Origin: JAMXLO01 sp963776505
Lineage (GTDB): Bacteria; Pseudomonadota; Alphaproteobacteria; Acetobacterales; Acetobacteraceae
Assembly (NCBI GenBank): GCA_963776505.1
Contig: CAVZNH010000081.1
Coordinates: 1 to 64,000 of the forward strand
Reading direction: 5' to 3'
DNA: 64,000 nt
Shown: one piece after another, positions 42,166 through 50,932 of the stretch
Layout of the letters: each line of letters begins with the position of its first letter
How positions within the stretch are numbered: position 1 is the stretch's first letter
Notes under the pieces: generated by a model
The model's input: the letters and a program-made list of their open reading frames with translations, nothing else
Database searches by the model: none
What the model was told of the DNA's origin: nothing
Position numbers and translations under genes: made by a program

Positions 42166-42886
42166 CCTTGCCATCTCCGGTGTCGACGCCGGCTACGGCG
42201 CGGTGCGCGTGCTGCACGATGTATCGCTGACGGTCGCCGCCGGCGAGACAGTGGCGCTTCTGGGCACCAACGGCAACGGCAAGAGCACGCTGCTGAAATG
42301 CGTGATGGGTATTGTGCGGCCATCCGCCGGCAGCATTGTCGCCGACATCGACGGCACACGTCATGAGTTGATTGGCCATTCCACCGAGGCGATCGTCGAA
42401 CTTGGCGTTGCGTTCGTCCCTGAGGGACGCAGGCTGTTTCCTCGATTGTCAGTGACGGAGAACCTGCTGCTCGGCGCGTTCCGCCGTTCCGCGCGTGCCG
42501 CGATCGCACGCAATCTCGAGTTCTGCTTTGAAACCTTCCCGCGACTGCGGGAACGCAGCCGGCAACTGGCAGGCAGCATGAGCGGCGGAGAGCAGCAGAT
42601 GCTGGCACTGGCGCGCGCACTCATGTCGGCACCGCGCATTCTGCTGATCGATGAGCCATCGGTGGGCCTGGCTCCGTTGCTCGTCGCGCGCACGATCGAC
42701 AAGATCAAGGAGCTGAAGGAAGGCTATCAGCTCACCGTGCTGATGGCAGAGCAGAACTTCACCCAGGCTATCCGGATCGCCGACCGGGGCTACGTGATCG
42801 TGCACGGCCGCATCGAGTTTGCCGGAAATTCGGCGGCTGAATTGAACAACAACGAGCTGATCCGGCAGTTCTACCTGGGCGTCTGA
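42155..42886 (+). CDS. livF: ABC ATP-binding protein LivF, second system
   Basis: This ATPase of about 243 residues has Walker A GTNGNGKST, VAFVPEGRRLFPRLSVTENLLLG, the signature MSGGEQQMLALARALM and Walker B ILLIDEPSVGLAP. The TTG at 42155 inside the livG end keeps the usual LAISGVDAGYGAVRVLHDV beginning; an ATG at 42137 is the alternative. It ends the operon. With no binding protein nearby, this system may borrow one from elsewhere, such as the product of the first Liv operon, or its gene lies outside the window. Confidence 0.92.
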   Translation: MASSLAISGVDAGYGAVRVLHDVSLTVAAGETVALLGTNGNGKSTLLKCVMGIVRPSAGSIVADIDGTRHELIGHSTEAIVELGVAFVPEGRRLFPRLSVTENLLLGAFRRSARAAIARNLEFCFETFPRLRERSRQLAGSMSGGEQQMLALARALMSAPRILLIDEPSVGLAPLLVARTIDKIKELKEGYQLTVLMAEQNFTQAIRIADRGYVIVHGRIEFAGNSAAELNNNELIRQFYLGV

Positions 42887-42891
42887 CGGCA

Positions 42892-43473
42892 CTATACAAC
42901 CGGCTTCAGCGTCCAACCGGTTGCGTTGGGGCCGGGTGGTTCACAGAAGATCGGCACGGCGTTTTGCGTTCGCATGTTGGGCTCGATGCCCATCGCCGCG
43001 CGCAGCGAGCGGAACAGCGCGCCGTGCGCCACAACAAGCACCGCCGGCGGCTGCTCGGTCGCGCGGTTGGCCGCAGCGACCGCGCGCCGGCGCAATGCCG
43101 CGAACGTCTCGGCCCCTTCAGGGGTAAACGCCCCGCTTACCCAATCGGCGAACCAGCCGCTCATTCCCTGGCCTTCCTGCACGCCGAAGGAAACTTCGCG
43201 CAGGTCAGGGTCTAGCGCGACCGGCAATCCCAGCGCCTCGCCGACGAACTCCGCGGTCACTCGTGCGCGTGAGAGCGGCGATGCAACAATCGTAGCGATG
43301 CCGCGGTTACGCAACTTCTCCGCGGCGGCGCGCGCCTGTGCCACGCCGACCGCGTTCAACGGAATATCGACGTTGCCTTGCGAAATGCCCTGGGCGTTCC
43401 AGTCGGTCTCACCATGCCGAAGGAACCAGAACGCGATCGGCGAAAGTGTGGCCTCCTGGAACGCCCCGTGCAC
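42892..43473 (-). CDS. histidine phosphatase family protein
   Basis: This 193-residue phosphatase of the phosphoglycerate-mutase superfamily has the catalytic RHGETDWN near residue 19, ASPLSRARVTAEFV (second Arg), a Glu in DLREVSFG, and the second catalytic His in LVVAHGALFRSL. It may dephosphorylate a small metabolite or act as an alpha-ribazole phosphatase-like enzyme. No cobalamin genes are near. A GTG at 43473 lies just after the GST stop, and the gene converges with livF. Confidence 0.88.
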   Translation of the reverse strand: MHGAFQEATLSPIAFWFLRHGETDWNAQGISQGNVDIPLNAVGVAQARAAAEKLRNRGIATIVASPLSRARVTAEFVGEALGLPVALDPDLREVSFGVQEGQGMSGWFADWVSGAFTPEGAETFAALRRRAVAAANRATEQPPAVLVVAHGALFRSLRAAMGIEPNMRTQNAVPIFCEPPGPNATGWTLKPVV

Positions 43474-43474
43474 C

Positions 43475-44092
43475 TCAGTTCAGGCCTTCCTGCTGCATCA
43501 CGCGCTGCACCGCCGGCCGCGCCAGCATGCGGTTGAGGTGCGCATCGCAGTTCGCCGGCAGCTTCATGTTCATGCGCTTGCCACCCCAGAACTCGACATA
43601 GAACAGCGCCGAGTCGGCAATCGAGAATGATCCGGCGACGTAGTCCTTGCCACCCAGTGCCTTGTCCAGCACCGCGAAGCCCTTCTCGACCATCTCCTTG
43701 CCCCGCTCCTTCACCTTGTCCTCGTCTGCCGGATTCGGCGTGTAGTTAGACGCGCGGAACAACCGCGAGAATCCCTGCATGTGGACCGTGGCAACCGCAT
43801 AGTCCAACGCCTCAATCGCGCGCACCTGCGCCTCGACATCCTCCGGCAGCAGCTTCTTGTCCGGATTGGTGCGAGCCAGCCAATACGCGATCGCAGGATA
43901 CTCGGTCAGCACGGAACCATCGTCGCGCACCAGCGTAGGCACTTTCGACTTCGGATTGACCGAGGTGAATTCGGGCTTGAACTGCCCGCCTTCACGCAAA
44001 TTCACCAGCTGTGCTTCGTACGGCTTGCCAATCTCCTCCAGCAGCACATGGATACCGATGGAGCAGGCCCCCGGCGAGTACATCAGCTTCAT
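43475..44092 (-). CDS. glutathione S-transferase family protein
   Basis: This 205-residue protein of beta-class GST type begins MKLMYSPGACSIGIHVLLEE, where Cys10 is the position of the bacterial beta-GST cysteine. The thioredoxin-like domain carries PKSKVPTLVRDDGSVLTEYPAI (cis-Pro and Ser/Glu for glutathione), and the helical domain ends SIADSALFYVEFWGGKRM. GAGGAG precedes the ATG at 44092. It lies between the flavin monooxygenase and the phosphatase on the same strand, suggesting a small detoxification or sulfur/xenobiotic operon. Confidence 0.9.
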   Translation of the reverse strand: MKLMYSPGACSIGIHVLLEEIGKPYEAQLVNLREGGQFKPEFTSVNPKSKVPTLVRDDGSVLTEYPAIAYWLARTNPDKKLLPEDVEAQVRAIEALDYAVATVHMQGFSRLFRASNYTPNPADEDKVKERGKEMVEKGFAVLDKALGGKDYVAGSFSIADSALFYVEFWGGKRMNMKLPANCDAHLNRMLARPAVQRVMQQEGLN

Positions 44093-44124
44093 GACTTCTC
44101 TCCTCGTTGGTAACGAACCTCGCG

Positions 44125-45465
44125 TCACGCGCTGATGCGCGGACGCTCGAGACCAAGGTTCTCGCGCAATGTGGTGCCGCGGTAGTCGTTGTGAAGGACT
44201 CCGCGGCGTTGCAGTTCAGGGACGACGTAGCGAACGAACTCCTCGTAGCCGCCGGGCACGTGCGAGGCAGCAACCACGTAGCCGTCGCAGGCACGCGTGG
44301 CAAACCATTCCTCCATGCCGTCGGCGACGTCCTTGGGGCTGCCGACGAAGCGCGGATGATCGCGGAATGTGCCGCGGTGACTGACCTCCATGAAGTCGCG
44401 TGTCGTCGGGTTGCGCTTGCCGAGAATGCGATACACCCGATCGCGCAGACCCTGCGCACCGGTCCAGCTCATGATTTCTTCTTCGCTCCACGGCTCGTCG
44501 AGCGGCTTCTTCGCCAGATCGACGTTCAGCACTTCGCAGAGCAATGACAGCTGATCGATCTCCTTCGGCAGACTGTCGATCAATGCCACCTTGTCCTCGG
44601 CCTCAGCGCGCGTCTCAGCGACCACTGTGTATACGCCGGCAGCGACCGCCACCTTCTCCGGATCACGCCCTGTTTCGGCTATCTGCTGCTTGAACGAAGC
44701 GTAATCGGCACGCGCCTGTTCCAGCGAGTGGTAGTTGACGAACACCAGCTCCGCCCAGCGCGCCGCAAACCGACGGCCACGTCCGCTCTGCCCTGCCTGG
44801 ATCAGCACCGGATGCCCCTGCGCAGAGCGCGGCACAGTGAACGGACCCCGCGAACGGAAGAATTCGCCGGTGTGATCCAGCCGTCGCACCTTGTCGGGAT
44901 GCGCGAAGAGGCCTGAGCGCTTGTCGAGCACGATGGCATCGTCGTCCCAGGAATCCCAATGCCCGACGACGACTTCCAGGAATTCATCGGCGCGATCATA
45001 GCGCTGGTCGTGCTCGCCGTGCGCGGCATGGCCCATGTTCAGCGCCTCACCGTCATTCATCGACGTCACGATGTTCCAGGCGGCGCGGCCATTGGTCATC
45101 AGGTCCAATGTCTGGAATACGCGCGCTACGTGGAACGGCTCGTAGTAGGTGGTGGAACAGGTCGAACCAAGACCGAGCCGCTCAGTCGCCATTCCCATCA
45201 CCGTGAGGATGGTGATCGGATCCATCTTCACGCAGCGGATGCCGTTAGCGACGGTGTGCGCATGATCGCCGCCGTAGCGGTCAGGCATCGCCAGACGATC
45301 GTCGAAGAAGCCGACATGAAACTTTCCGGCCTCCAGTACGCGGGCGATGTGACGATAGTAGTCGGCGGTCATGAAGTCAGGCGAGGCTTCCGGATGGCGC
45401 CAGGAGCCGACGAAGTTCGTGCAGTTCTGGGCCTGCAGGAAGGCCACGAGTGTCATCTGGCGCAT
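44125..45465 (-). CDS. LLM-class flavin-dependent monooxygenase (NtaA/SnaA/DszA type)
   Basis: This 446-residue TIM-barrel enzyme uses FMNH2 from a separate reductase to oxidise a small organic substrate. Family blocks are VGSWRHPEASPDFMTADYYRHIARVLE, FDDRLAMPDRYGG, ATERLGLGSTCSTTYYEPFHVARVFQTLD, GRAAWNIVTSMNDGEALNMG and HPVLIQAGQSGRGR. Known relatives attack nitrilotriacetate, dibenzothiophene sulfone or pristinamycin intermediates. CAGGAG lies before the ATG at 45465. The GST gene starts 32 bp downstream of its stop. No flavin reductase is nearby. Confidence 0.92.
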   Translation of the reverse strand: MRQMTLVAFLQAQNCTNFVGSWRHPEASPDFMTADYYRHIARVLEAGKFHVGFFDDRLAMPDRYGGDHAHTVANGIRCVKMDPITILTVMGMATERLGLGSTCSTTYYEPFHVARVFQTLDLMTNGRAAWNIVTSMNDGEALNMGHAAHGEHDQRYDRADEFLEVVVGHWDSWDDDAIVLDKRSGLFAHPDKVRRLDHTGEFFRSRGPFTVPRSAQGHPVLIQAGQSGRGRRFAARWAELVFVNYHSLEQARADYASFKQQIAETGRDPEKVAVAAGVYTVVAETRAEAEDKVALIDSLPKEIDQLSLLCEVLNVDLAKKPLDEPWSEEEIMSWTGAQGLRDRVYRILGKRNPTTRDFMEVSHRGTFRDHPRFVGSPKDVADGMEEWFATRACDGYVVAASHVPGGYEEFVRYVVPELQRRGVLHNDYRGTTLRENLGLERPRISA

Positions 45466-45567
45466 CAGTTTCTCCTGGCGACACAGTGCGTCGCCGCGGA
45501 CCTTCCTATCATGGCTGGACCCGGTTGCCCACGTGCGCAGGCGGTCGCGGTGTCCGTTGCCGTCGGA

Positions 45568-46338
45568 TCAGGTGCGCGGGTCAGGCTGCTTGATTGCAGC
45601 GAAATAGTCCTCGACCGCATCTCTTACCGCTCGGACGACAACGCGCCGATGGGCTACCTGCTTGAGCAACGCCTCATCCTGTCGGTTCGACAGAAAGCCC
45701 ATCTCGATCAGCACGCTCGGAATTGACCGGGAGCCGAGTACGTATAGCTGCGCATGACGCGCTGGGGTCGCGACCATCCGCACGTCGTCATCAAGCTGAT
45801 CGATCATGGCGTACTGCAGCAAGGCCGAACCTGGTTCTGGTTCGGCGAGGGCATTGGCAATATCCCTTGAATTGCCTTGATTGGCAGGGAAGTGCGCTGT
45901 CACGGCGCGGTTGCTGATATAGACGCTTGCGCCGCGCGCACCATGATCGGGCGAGGCATCGGCATGTATCGCGAGCAGCAGGTCGGCGTCGTGCGTCCGC
46001 GCGAATGCCAGGCGCTCCGCAAGCGACACCGTGCGGTCGCCGGTCCGCGTCAGCACAATTCGATAGCGACCGGTGGCTTCCAGTGCGTGGCGCAATTCCT
46101 GCGCGGTCTGCAGCGTGATGGTCTTTTCCATCGTTCCTGAGACACCGATCGCACCAGGATCGCGTCCGCCATGGCCCGCGTCGATGACGATGAGTGGGCG
46201 GCTGGAGGCGTGAGCCGTTCGTGCGTCCCGCGTGACGTGCGGCTGCCCATGCGCATTCCCCCTCGTCGCGTGGTGGTGCGTCGCTCGTGCGGTTCGCGCC
46301 ACGCTGGAGTGAGACGGCAGGAACACCCCAAATAACAC
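45568..46338 (-). CDS. N-acetylmuramoyl-L-alanine amidase (Amidase_3, AmiC type)
   Basis: This protein of about 256 residues cleaves the peptide from peptidoglycan glycan strands. Zinc and catalytic motifs are VIDAGHGGRDPGAIG (His), TMEKTITLQTAQELRHAL (Glu), LLAIHADASPDH (His) and the closing IPSVLIEMGFLSNRQDE (catalytic Glu). A His/Arg/Ala-rich linker follows a hydrophobic N-terminus. The GTG at 46338 gives a short signal-like start, and the true start may be a little upstream. No AMIN targeting domain is present. It lies downstream of prs on the same strand. Confidence 0.9.
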   Translation of the reverse strand: MLFGVFLPSHSSVARTARATHHHATRGNAHGQPHVTRDARTAHASSRPLIVIDAGHGGRDPGAIGVSGTMEKTITLQTAQELRHALEATGRYRIVLTRTGDRTVSLAERLAFARTHDADLLLAIHADASPDHGARGASVYISNRAVTAHFPANQGNSRDIANALAEPEPGSALLQYAMIDQLDDDVRMVATPARHAQLYVLGSRSIPSVLIEMGFLSNRQDEALLKQVAHRRVVVRAVRDAVEDYFAAIKQPDPRT

Positions 46339-46414
46339 GGCTGCCCAACAGGCAGGATGGAAGGCTGATCCACCGATTGCGCTGCCAGCCCATCGGGCGT
46401 TTTCCCCGGTTCTT

Positions 46415-47347
46415 TCAGTCGAACAGCGAACTCACCGAACTCTCGTCGGAAATCCTTCGCATCGCCTCCGCGATCAGCGGCGCGATGGTGATCTGCCGGA
46501 CGTTGGGTGCCAGCCGCACGGCTTCGGTCGCCAGGATCGAATTTGTCGTCACCATCATCTCGATCGGTGACGATGCAATGCGTGCCACCGCCCCGCCCGA
46601 CAACACGCCATGCGTCACATACGCACTCGTCGAGCGTGCGCCTGCCTTGATCAGCGCCTCAGCCGCGTTGCAGTGAGTTCCCCCGGAATCGACCATATCA
46701 TCCACCAGGATGCAGTCGCGTTCCTCGACATCGCCGATCACGTTCATCACCTCGGAGTGTCCGGCGCGCTCCCGGCGCTTGTCGATGATGGCCAGATCGC
46801 AGTTCAGGCGCGTCGCCAGCAGCCGCGCGCGCAACACGCCGCCGACATCGGGCGACACGATCATCAGATCGCGGCCCTTGTAGCGTTCCTGGATGTCGCG
46901 GCTGAACAAGGGTGCCGCGTACAGGTTGTCCACCGGAATGTCGAAGAACCCCTGGATCTGCGCGGCATGCAGATCCATCGTCAGCACTCGGTTCGCGCCG
47001 GCCTCGGTGATCAGGTTGGCCACGAGCTTGGCGCTGATCGGCGAACGCGAGGCAGTCTTCCGATCCTGTCGCGCATAACCGAAATACGGGATTACCGCCG
47101 TCACCCGCCGCGCCGAGGACCGGCGCAGAGCGTCAAGCGTGATCAGCAGCTCCATCAGGTTGTCGTTTGCCGGATACGACGTCGGCTGGATCACAAACAC
47201 ATCTTCGCCGCGCACGTTTTCCTGGATCTCGACGAACACCTCCATGTCGGCAAAGCGTCGGATCGAGGCGCGGGTCAGCGGCAACTGCAACGTGGCGGCG
47301 ACCGCCTCGGCGAGCGGACGGTTGGCGTTGCAGGCAACGATTTTCAT
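46415..47347 (-). CDS. prs: ribose-phosphate pyrophosphokinase (PRPP synthetase)
   Basis: This 310-residue enzyme makes PRPP for purine, pyrimidine, His and Trp synthesis. Family motifs are RRFADMEVFVEIQENVRGEDVFVIQ, the ATP-binding PYFGYARQDRK, LTMDLHAAQIQGFFDIPVDNL, and the PRPP loop DCILVDDMVDSGGTHCNAA near residue 212. It feeds the purine genes elsewhere in the window. It lies 22 bp after the lipoprotein gene. Confidence 0.97.
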   Translation of the reverse strand: MKIVACNANRPLAEAVAATLQLPLTRASIRRFADMEVFVEIQENVRGEDVFVIQPTSYPANDNLMELLITLDALRRSSARRVTAVIPYFGYARQDRKTASRSPISAKLVANLITEAGANRVLTMDLHAAQIQGFFDIPVDNLYAAPLFSRDIQERYKGRDLMIVSPDVGGVLRARLLATRLNCDLAIIDKRRERAGHSEVMNVIGDVEERDCILVDDMVDSGGTHCNAAEALIKAGARSTSAYVTHGVLSGGAVARIASSPIEMMVTTNSILATEAVRLAPNVRQITIAPLIAEAMRRISDESSVSSLFD

Positions 47348-47369
47348 GCCGGTCGGCCGCTAAGTGGGA

Positions 47370-48293
47370 TCATCGGACCGGCTCCACGCCGGTTGTGCGG
47401 CCTTCTACCAACGGCTTTACCCCCTGTCCATGAACCGGCTCGCCGGGTTGTCGCCCGGACTGGCGCGTGATCACGTCGTTTACACCGCCCGCCGCCTCGG
47501 TTGCCACCACCACGGCGACGTCGGCCCAGTAATGGTTGAGCGAGCCGGCTGGGATATTGTTGAGTTGCACGACCTTGCCCCGTTCGTCGCCGTTTGCGGC
47601 CTTCACCACCCATTGGATCTCCACCCTCTGCTGACCGCCGGGAATTGGCACCAAACGCACGTTTCCCTGCACGATGAAATCGGCGCCGTTGGCATCGTCC
47701 TGCACCATGGGACCGAGCGCGCCGAGGTGGCTCCTCATCTGAGTGGTCAGAGATTCGTTTCCGTCGCCGGGCGCGCCAGTGACCGGCGCGACCTCAACCT
47801 TGGCTGTGCGGTTGTACAGGCTGTTCGGGTCGGCATGCTGGATGCCCGTGAGCAGCTTGGTGATCTTCGGTGCGGCATCGATCGCGGCCTGACCGAGGGT
47901 GGCAGGCGCGGCGGCGGCCCAGGCCGCGGTCGGCACCGGGCTGCCCTCTGTGTGGCCCTTGTCCTCGCCCTTCGGATTGAGCACGCGGAACATCGGCACC
48001 ACGGCCCCGTCATGCTGTTCGGCGGTGGCCACCAGTTGCCAGTCGTTGGTGTGCACCCGATCAGCAACTGCCGGCACCTCCTGTGCCTGGAGGCCGCCTG
48101 CCAACGCATCAGCGAATTGCCGGCTGGCCGCGTCGGGCAGCAGCGCGTTGGTCGGTGGGGGAACCGCCAGCCGCGGCGTGGGCGGCTGGGCGAGTTGGCG
48201 GCCGACGACGCCGGGATTGCCGAGAAACGGCTCCGGCAGGTCACCACAGGACGCGAGCAACAGCAGAAGCAGCAGGCTGAGGCGCGACACCAT
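47370..48293 (-). CDS. hypothetical lipoprotein
   Basis: This 307-residue protein has a signal peptide ending LLLLASCGDL (lipidated Cys at 16), so it is probably outer-membrane anchored. A Pro-rich linker (QPPTPRLAVPPPTNALLPD) precedes a conserved-looking globular part (DFIVQGNVRLVPIPGGQQRVEIQWVV). I do not recognise a named family. It begins two bases after the pgeF stop on the same strand and is followed by prs, so it is part of the lgt-to-prs gene run. The co-location of lgt and a lipoprotein is suggestive only. Confidence 0.75.
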   Translation of the reverse strand: MVSRLSLLLLLLLASCGDLPEPFLGNPGVVGRQLAQPPTPRLAVPPPTNALLPDAASRQFADALAGGLQAQEVPAVADRVHTNDWQLVATAEQHDGAVVPMFRVLNPKGEDKGHTEGSPVPTAAWAAAAPATLGQAAIDAAPKITKLLTGIQHADPNSLYNRTAKVEVAPVTGAPGDGNESLTTQMRSHLGALGPMVQDDANGADFIVQGNVRLVPIPGGQQRVEIQWVVKAANGDERGKVVQLNNIPAGSLNHYWADVAVVVATEAAGGVNDVITRQSGRQPGEPVHGQGVKPLVEGRTTGVEPVR

Positions 48294-48295
48294 GG

Positions 48296-49057
48296 CTATC
48301 GCGGATCGAGCGAAATGATGGAGATCTGGTGCCCGATCGGCCCGCCACCACCGAGGGTGCGACGGCGGTAGGAGAAGAACTGCGACTCGTCGGCGGCGGT
48401 GTCAGCATCGATGACGGAGACACAACGTATGCCGGTGTCGGCCAGTCGTGTCGCGCAATAGCCGGAAAGGTCGAACTGCCACCGCGCCTCCCGGTGACCC
48501 AAGGCGAGGAAGCGCTCGTGTGCCGGATTGCGCGCGACGATGGCGTCACGAACATCTCCGCTGACCTCGTAGGAGGCTTGGCCGATGCACGGCCCGATCG
48601 CCGCGACGATCGTGGCGGGATCGGCACCCCGGCCGACCATGGCGGCGACCGTCGCCTCGATCACGCCGGCCACCGCACCGCGCCAGCCAGCATGGGCAGC
48701 CCCCGCGACGCCGGCCGCCGGGTCAGCAAGCAGAATGGGCGCGCAATCAGCGGTGATGATGCCGAGAGCGATGTCAGGCCGCGTCGTCACCATCCCGTCG
48801 GCGCGCGGACCGCTGCCTGCGGCCCACGGTGTCGTGACCGAGACCACCTCGGCGCCGTGCACCTGCATGAGGCCAACCAGGCGATCCGGTCCAGCGCCGA
48901 TTGCGCCTGCGGCACGGGCGCGGTTCTCCAACACGGCCTCGCGCGCATCTCCCCCCGAGAGGCTGCAATTGAGGCTCGCGTAAGGTCCACTGGAAACCCC
49001 GCCCCGGCGAGTAAAGAAACCATGCGGTACGCAGAGCGATTCGGCGGTCAACGGCAT
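48296..49057 (-). CDS. pgeF: YfiH/PgeF-family polyphenol oxidase-like purine nucleoside hydrolase
   Basis: This 253-residue protein of the COG1496 (YfiH, LACC1-like) family has the zinc-site motifs LMQVHGAEV, ITADCAPILL and AGAAHAGWRGAVAGV, then GPCIGQASYEV and the closing ESQFFSYRRR. Family members act on purine nucleosides, and PgeF edits peptidoglycan precursors made with serine. FFTRRGGVS near the start is typical. It follows the MidA-type methyltransferase by 40 bp. Confidence 0.92.
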   Translation of the reverse strand: MPLTAESLCVPHGFFTRRGGVSSGPYASLNCSLSGGDAREAVLENRARAAGAIGAGPDRLVGLMQVHGAEVVSVTTPWAAGSGPRADGMVTTRPDIALGIITADCAPILLADPAAGVAGAAHAGWRGAVAGVIEATVAAMVGRGADPATIVAAIGPCIGQASYEVSGDVRDAIVARNPAHERFLALGHREARWQFDLSGYCATRLADTGIRCVSVIDADTAADESQFFSYRRRTLGGGGPIGHQISIISLDPR

Positions 49058-49097
49058 GGCAGGCTTTTGACGACGGCCAGGGAGCTTGTCCAGCGCG

Positions 49098-50141
49098 TCA
49101 GCCTTCGAACCCAGGGAGCGTCGGACAGGCCGGGCTGCACAGTGCCAGAGCCTTGAACAAGCGGCCCATTCTGTTCGGCTCGGCGAGACGGCGCGCCGCC
49201 TCGATCAAAGCGGATGCGCGGGCGGGTGGCTGGGTCCGTGCCAGGCGGTCAGTGCGCTGAAACAGACCGAGGCGAGCGAGAAAGAGGCCCTGAGGAACCG
49301 GACCATGGATTGCCGCACCGGCGTCGCGCGCGGCAGCCGCGAAGGCAGCGAAATCGACATGGGCGGTCAGATCGGCCGTGCCCGGCGGTGCAAGCGGATT
49401 GGCAGGGCGCCCATCGCTAACCGCCTGCAGGCTGTCGCCAAAGGTGCTCTGTTCCGGCCCATAGTCGAGGAAGAGCGCGGCGCCCGGGTGGGTGGACAGA
49501 CGCGAGCCCAAACACCGCGCAATGGCGAGAGCCGCCTCATTCAGCTCAAAGACTGTGTGGCCCGCCGCCCCCTCCCCCCGCCCCCCTCCCGCAAGGGGAG
49601 GGGGAGTCAGTACGTCCTCCCCCTCCCCTTGCGGGAGGGGGGCGGGGGGAGGGGGCTGAGCGGGGCATTCAACGAACCGCCCATCCTCCACGAACCTTTC
49701 CACCCACATCCCCCCGCGCCGCACAAACTGCCGGATCGGCAGCGCGTCGAGAAATTCGTTGCCAACCAACAGCAACGGCCCATCCGGCAGCGTGTCCAGA
49801 CCCTCGTGCCAGATCGCGTCAGGCAACCGTTCCGCCTGGATCGCCCGCAGCCTGGGTGACGTCTCGATCAGGTGCAGGCGCAGCGCTGCATGAAACCCCT
49901 TGGCCACCTCGCGGATCGCCCGCAAAGCATCGGCCATCAATGTGCCGCGTCCCGGTCCTGCCTCCACCAGCAGCACAGGATCCGGCCGGCCTATCAGCTC
50001 CCACGTGACCACCGCCCAAAGCCCAAGGATCTCACCGAACACCTGGCTGATCTCGGGCGAAGTGGTGAAGTCGCGATACGGATCGTGCGTCGCGTAATAC
50101 GCGGCGTTGGCACGCGCCATGAAATGATCGAGGCGCTCCAT
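49098..50141 (-). CDS. MidA/NDUFAF7-type SAM-dependent methyltransferase with in-frame palindromic-repeat insertion
   Basis: This 347-residue protein of the COG1565 family, whose mitochondrial member NDUFAF7 methylates an arginine of a complex I subunit, has YYATHDPYRDFTTSPEISQVFGE, LVEAGPGRGTLMADALR (SAM motif) and VGNEFLDALPIRQFV. After FVECPAQ, the segment PPPPAPLPQGEGEDVLT plus PPPLAGGGRGEG is the translation of two palindromic-repeat copies at 49582-49641, an insertion absent from usual family members. The ATG at 50141 overlaps the lgt stop (ATGA). Confidence 0.88.
   Translation of the reverse strand: MERLDHFMARANAAYYATHDPYRDFTTSPEISQVFGEILGLWAVVTWELIGRPDPVLLVEAGPGRGTLMADALRAIREVAKGFHAALRLHLIETSPRLRAIQAERLPDAIWHEGLDTLPDGPLLLVGNEFLDALPIRQFVRRGGMWVERFVEDGRFVECPAQPPPPAPLPQGEGEDVLTPPPLAGGGRGEGAAGHTVFELNEAALAIARCLGSRLSTHPGAALFLDYGPEQSTFGDSLQAVSDGRPANPLAPPGTADLTAHVDFAAFAAAARDAGAAIHGPVPQGLFLARLGLFQRTDRLARTQPPARASALIEAARRLAEPNRMGRLFKALALCSPACPTLPGFEG
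49582..49641. repeat. GC-rich palindromic repeat, copies 3 and 4 (inside the MidA-type gene)
   Basis: Two copies lie side by side in inverted loop orientation: CCCCCTCCC at 49582-49590 with GGGAGGGGG at 49596-49604 (loop GCAAG), and CCCCCTCCC at 49619-49627 with GGGAGGGGG at 49633-49641 (loop CTTGC). G/C-rich tails extend both sides (about 49566-49656). They are translated in frame as a Pro/Gly-rich insert. Confidence 0.85.
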
Positions 50142-50932
50142 CACCGGCTGCGCAGTATCAGCCACGCCCCCGCGATCAGCATCGGAATGCACAGCAACTG
50201 GCCCATGGTCACGCCGCCGATCAGGTAACCCAGGAACACGTCGGGCTCGCGGAAGAATTCGCAGGTGATGCGTGCGACGCCATAGCCAACCAGGAATGCA
50301 CCGCTCAGCCAGCCGAACCGCGCGCGCAGGCGCTCCTGGCGGGACAGCGCGAACATCACCAGAAACAGCACCACGCCTTCCAGCAGCAACTCATAAAGCT
50401 GGCTGGGATGGCGAGGGACGGGTCCGCCGTTGGGGAAGATCATCGCCCAGGGCAGCCAGTCCGGCGCCGGCCGCCCCCACAGCTCGCCGTTGATGAAGTT
50501 GGCGATCCGTCCGAAGCACAGCCCAATCGGCACGGCCACCACGACGCGATCGGCGAAGCCGAGCAGCGGGATGGCGTTGCGTCGACAGAACCAGATGATC
50601 GCCACGATGACGCCGAGAGCGCCGCCATGGAAGCTCATGCCGCCCTCCCAGACGGCGAAGATCATGCCGGGATGCGCCAGATACACGCTGGGCTGGTAGA
50701 ACAACACGTAGCCCAGCCGCCCGCCCAGCACGACGCCGAGAGTGGCCCAGGTGAGGAAGTCGTCGGCCTGAACGGCGGTTGCGACCGCGGGCGGCTGTTG
50801 CACCAGATAGCGCAGCAGCCGCCAACCCAGCACCAGCCCCGCGATGTAGGCCAGCGCGTACCAGCGGATGCCGAACGGCCCGATATGGACGATGACCGGG
50901 TCGAACTGCGGAAACAGCAGTACCGGGATCAT
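50141..50932 (-). CDS. lgt: prolipoprotein diacylglyceryl transferase
   Basis: This 263-residue inner-membrane enzyme has about seven hydrophobic segments and transfers diacylglycerol to the lipobox Cys of prelipoproteins. Motifs are IRWYALAYIAGL, GGRLGYVLFYQP, GMSFHGGALG, the Lgt signature GRIANFINGELWGRP and RHPSQLYELLLEG. The ATG overlaps the hldD stop and the TGA overlaps the downstream MidA-type ATG, so the three are translationally coupled. Predicted clients in the window include the lipoproteins at 47370 and 26000. Confidence 0.96.
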   Translation of the reverse strand: MIPVLLFPQFDPVIVHIGPFGIRWYALAYIAGLVLGWRLLRYLVQQPPAVATAVQADDFLTWATLGVVLGGRLGYVLFYQPSVYLAHPGMIFAVWEGGMSFHGGALGVIVAIIWFCRRNAIPLLGFADRVVVAVPIGLCFGRIANFINGELWGRPAPDWLPWAMIFPNGGPVPRHPSQLYELLLEGVVLFLVMFALSRQERLRARFGWLSGAFLVGYGVARITCEFFREPDVFLGYLIGGVTMGQLLCIPMLIAGAWLILRSR

